Below are positions 62,106-64,000 of a stretch of 64,000 nt of DNA, in pieces. A program made the translations under genes and the position numbers. Source of the stretch: Deinococcus ruber (GTDB lineage: Bacteria > Deinococcota > Deinococci > Deinococcales > Deinococcaceae); NCBI RefSeq assembly GCF_014648095.1, contig NZ_BMQL01000012.1, positions 1-64,000 on the forward strand, in the 5' to 3' direction. The notes under the pieces were generated by a model. It saw only the letters and a program-made list of their open reading frames with translations, was not told where the DNA came from and searched no databases. Within the stretch, counting starts at the first letter, position 1, and each line of letters starts with the position of its first letter.

Positions 62106-63224
62106 ATGAAGAATCCTCTGCTGATAGGACTGTTGCTGCTCGGCACGACGACGAGCGTGCAGGCTCAGACCAACCCGGTCACGCTGAACTTCTACTCGGG
62201 CGGCGACGTCAACGTCAAGGATCTGTGGGAAAACAACCTGCTGCCGATGTACCAGAAGACGCATCCGAACGTCAGAATCAATCTGGTGTTCTCGTCGCAC
62301 GGCGATAACGATCAGGCCACCATCGACCGCATGGCCGCCGCCAAGAAGGCCGGAAAGCCCTCGGGGATCGACCTGCTCGAAGGCCCGGTGGACGATGCCG
62401 GAACCGCCGGGCTGATGGATAAGCTCTCGGTTCAGAAGGTGCCGCTGCTTGCCCGCGTCAGCCCCGCCGTGGTCAACCGCGCCCACAGTTACGGCGTGCC
62501 GTACCGCGCCAGCAGTGTGGTGCTCGCCTACGACAGCAGCCGCGTCAAGAATCCGCCCAAGACCGTCGCGGCGCTGCTCGACTGGATCAACAAGAACCCC
62601 GGCCAGTTTACCTACAACACCCCCGATACCGGCGGCAGCGGCAACGCCTTCGTGACGCGCATCCTGATGGGCAATCTGACGCCCGCCGACGCCAGTTTCT
62701 TTCAGACCGACTACGACGCGGCCCGCGAGAAAGCCTGGAGCAAGGGCCTAAGCACCCTCAAGACGCTGGCCCCGAAGCTGTACCAGAACGGACAGTATTC
62801 GCAGAACAATGTCGGAACGCTGCAACTGCTGGGCAAGGGCGCGATTCAGATGGGGCCGGTGTGGTCGGACATGGGCCTGAGCTATCTCAAGCAGGGCCTG
62901 CTGCCCGACAACATCAAGCTCACCCAGATCGATCCGCCGCTGGCAGGCGGAGCCGCTTACCTGGGCGTGGCTGCCGACAGCGTCAACAAGGCCGCCGCCT
63001 ACGACTTCCTGAACTGGCTGCTGACGCCCGAAGTGCAGAGCGTCGTGGTCGACAAGATGAACGGCTACCCCGGCGTCAAGCTTCAGTACATGCCCAAAGA
63101 CGTGCAGACGCGCTTCGGTGATATCGCCGGAGACTTCAGCTACGGCTTTTCGAGCAAGTTCGGCAGCGACATGAACCGCCTGTGGTACGAGCAGGTTGCC
63201 GGAACGGCCCAGCCACAGCATTGA
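62106..63224 (+). CDS. ABC transporter extracellular solute-binding protein (family 1)
   Basis: A 372-aa periplasmic binding protein with a signal peptide (LLIGLLLLGTTTSVQA). It resembles the YnjB/thiamine-, iron- or polyamine-type binding proteins: TLNFYSGGDVNVKDLWENNL, IDLLEGPVDDAGTAGLM, YGVPYRASSVVLAYDSSRV and FLNWLLTPEVQSVVVDKMNG. The ligand is not clear. Its stop overlaps a TTG start of the permease, so the pair is an importer operon. Confidence 0.88.
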   Translation: MKNPLLIGLLLLGTTTSVQAQTNPVTLNFYSGGDVNVKDLWENNLLPMYQKTHPNVRINLVFSSHGDNDQATIDRMAAAKKAGKPSGIDLLEGPVDDAGTAGLMDKLSVQKVPLLARVSPAVVNRAHSYGVPYRASSVVLAYDSSRVKNPPKTVAALLDWINKNPGQFTYNTPDTGGSGNAFVTRILMGNLTPADASFFQTDYDAAREKAWSKGLSTLKTLAPKLYQNGQYSQNNVGTLQLLGKGAIQMGPVWSDMGLSYLKQGLLPDNIKLTQIDPPLAGGAAYLGVAADSVNKAAAYDFLNWLLTPEVQSVVVDKMNGYPGVKLQYMPKDVQTRFGDIAGDFSYGFSSKFGSDMNRLWYEQVAGTAQPQH

Positions 63225-64000
63225 GCCGCCCCGCCCCCCGAAAACAAACAGACCTGAAGCCCCTGCTGGGGCTTCTGTTTCTCGTGCCTCCACTCGCTGT
63301 CCTGACGCTGCTGGTGCTGCTGCCCGCCTTCGATGCCCTGCGCTTTTCGCTCGGCTGGGTGCCGGAAGACAACGTGTCGTATGCCAGCGGTCTGAACCTG
63401 ATCCGCAGTTCACAGCCGACACTGGCGGTGTTCGGGCGGCTGTTCTCCAGCGCTTCGTTCGGGCGTGATCTGGGCCTGACGCTGTTCGTGACCCTGACCT
63501 CGGTGGCCCTGCTGACCGTGGTGAGCTACGCGCTGGCGGTGTATGCCCGCTTCGGACGCGGGCGCTGGGTCGGAGCTGTCCGGACGCTGTACCTGCTGCC
63601 GATGTTCATTCCGGGAATCATCGCGGCGTATGCCATCACCACCTTTTACGGCGACCACGGGCTGCTTCAGGCCATGCTGGAACGGGTCGGCGTGCAGGGC
63701 TACCATTCTCCGATACGTCAGAGCTGGGGTATCGTGCTGGGCAGCGTCTGGACGGGCATTCCCTTCGCGGTGCTGATGCTGTCGAGCGGTCTGGACGGCG
63801 TGGCCGAGGAGCAGATCGAGGCCGCCCGAGATGCGGGTGCGAGCTTCTGGGTGATCCTGTGGCGCATCGTGCTTCCGCTGAATCTGGTGCCGCTGCTGAT
63901 CGTGCTGACCTTTTCGTTTATCGGGGTCTTCGGCAGCTTCACCATTCCGTACCTGCTCGGCCCCGCCGCACCGAACATGCTGGGCGTCAGCATGCAGCTG
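63221..64000 (+). CDS. ABC transporter permease, cut by window edge
   Basis: The TTG at 63221 (TTGA overlap) opens a frame of at least 260 codons that stays open to the window end. It encodes several hydrophobic helices (LLGLLFLVPPLAVLTLLVLL, YLLPMFIPGIIAAYAITTF) and the EAA loop EEQIEAARDAGASFWVILWR typical of binding-protein-dependent permeases. It is the partner of the binding protein at 62106. The C-terminal helices and the stop lie beyond the window. Confidence 0.88.
   Translation, partial: MSRPAPRKQTDLKPLLGLLFLVPPLAVLTLLVLLPAFDALRFSLGWVPEDNVSYASGLNLIRSSQPTLAVFGRLFSSASFGRDLGLTLFVTLTSVALLTVVSYALAVYARFGRGRWVGAVRTLYLLPMFIPGIIAAYAITTFYGDHGLLQAMLERVGVQGYHSPIRQSWGIVLGSVWTGIPFAVLMLSSGLDGVAEEQIEAARDAGASFWVILWRIVLPLNLVPLLIVLTFSFIGVFGSFTIPYLLGPAAPNMLGVSMQL

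Overview
The window looks like a Deinococcus-type genome, probably a secondary replicon (megaplasmid or plasmid). The coding regions are GC-rich with AT-rich gaps. Several start codons sit just downstream of a TATACT-like -10 box, as in near-leaderless transcripts. It carries a triple-MshEN PilB/PilF ATPase of the Thermus/Deinococcus kind, caa3-type oxidase genes and many lipoproteins. An iteron array followed by a RepA-like initiator (2.4-4.2 kb) suggests a plasmid-style origin. The replicon assignment is inference.

Layout. 0-4.4 kb: a truncated IS630-type transposase, a DUF1801 protein, an IS3 element that splits a small ORF, the iterons, repA and a possible 45-aa ORF. 4.6-15.1 kb: a luciferase-like flavin oxidoreductase, a frameshifted surface-protein pseudogene, pilB, a metallophosphoesterase lipoprotein, a SulP transporter and an HtrA protease. 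15.6-17.3 kb: two adjacent insertion sequences (IS5 and IS982 families). 17.5-26.2 kb: a MarR-GNAT fusion, then a tightly overlapping operon: HxlR regulator, oxidase subunits II, I and III, a CtaG-like protein, a small membrane protein, two dihaem cytochromes c and a PQQ dehydrogenase. This reads as a periplasmic electron route into a terminal oxidase. 26.5-30.9 kb: a 1239-aa mosaic lipoprotein and a GNAT acetyltransferase. 31.1-40.4 kb: an IclR regulator followed by a peptide uptake and breakdown operon (binding protein, two permeases, a BPL-N protein, an M19 dipeptidase, an S33 iminopeptidase-like hydrolase and an M24 peptidase-like protein). No ABC ATPase gene is present. 40.4-43.2 kb: a cytochrome c-PQQ fusion with a coupled secreted protein.

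43.6-60.3 kb is an exopolysaccharide region. It has two related TIM-barrel lipoproteins flanking an LCP-family protein. One of them lies behind a sequence that closely matches a class I cyclic-di-GMP riboswitch (GEMM-I). Next come a flippase, three glycosyltransferases and an O-antigen ligase/polymerase on the + strand. On the - strand are GalE, the polyprenyl sugar-phosphate transferase that starts the glycan, a Wzz/BY-kinase fusion and an unusual 554-aa protein. The window ends with a CehA/McbA-type PHP protein and the start of an ABC importer.

Most notable: the 554-aa protein (54492..56156) follows the layout of a Cas3 helicase core but appears to have lost the ATPase motifs. A decayed partial copy of it lies directly next door. 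No CRISPR array or other cas gene was seen. A second theme is c-di-GMP: the riboswitch in the exopolysaccharide region and the c-di-GMP-binding type domains in PilB could link pili and matrix production to one second messenger.
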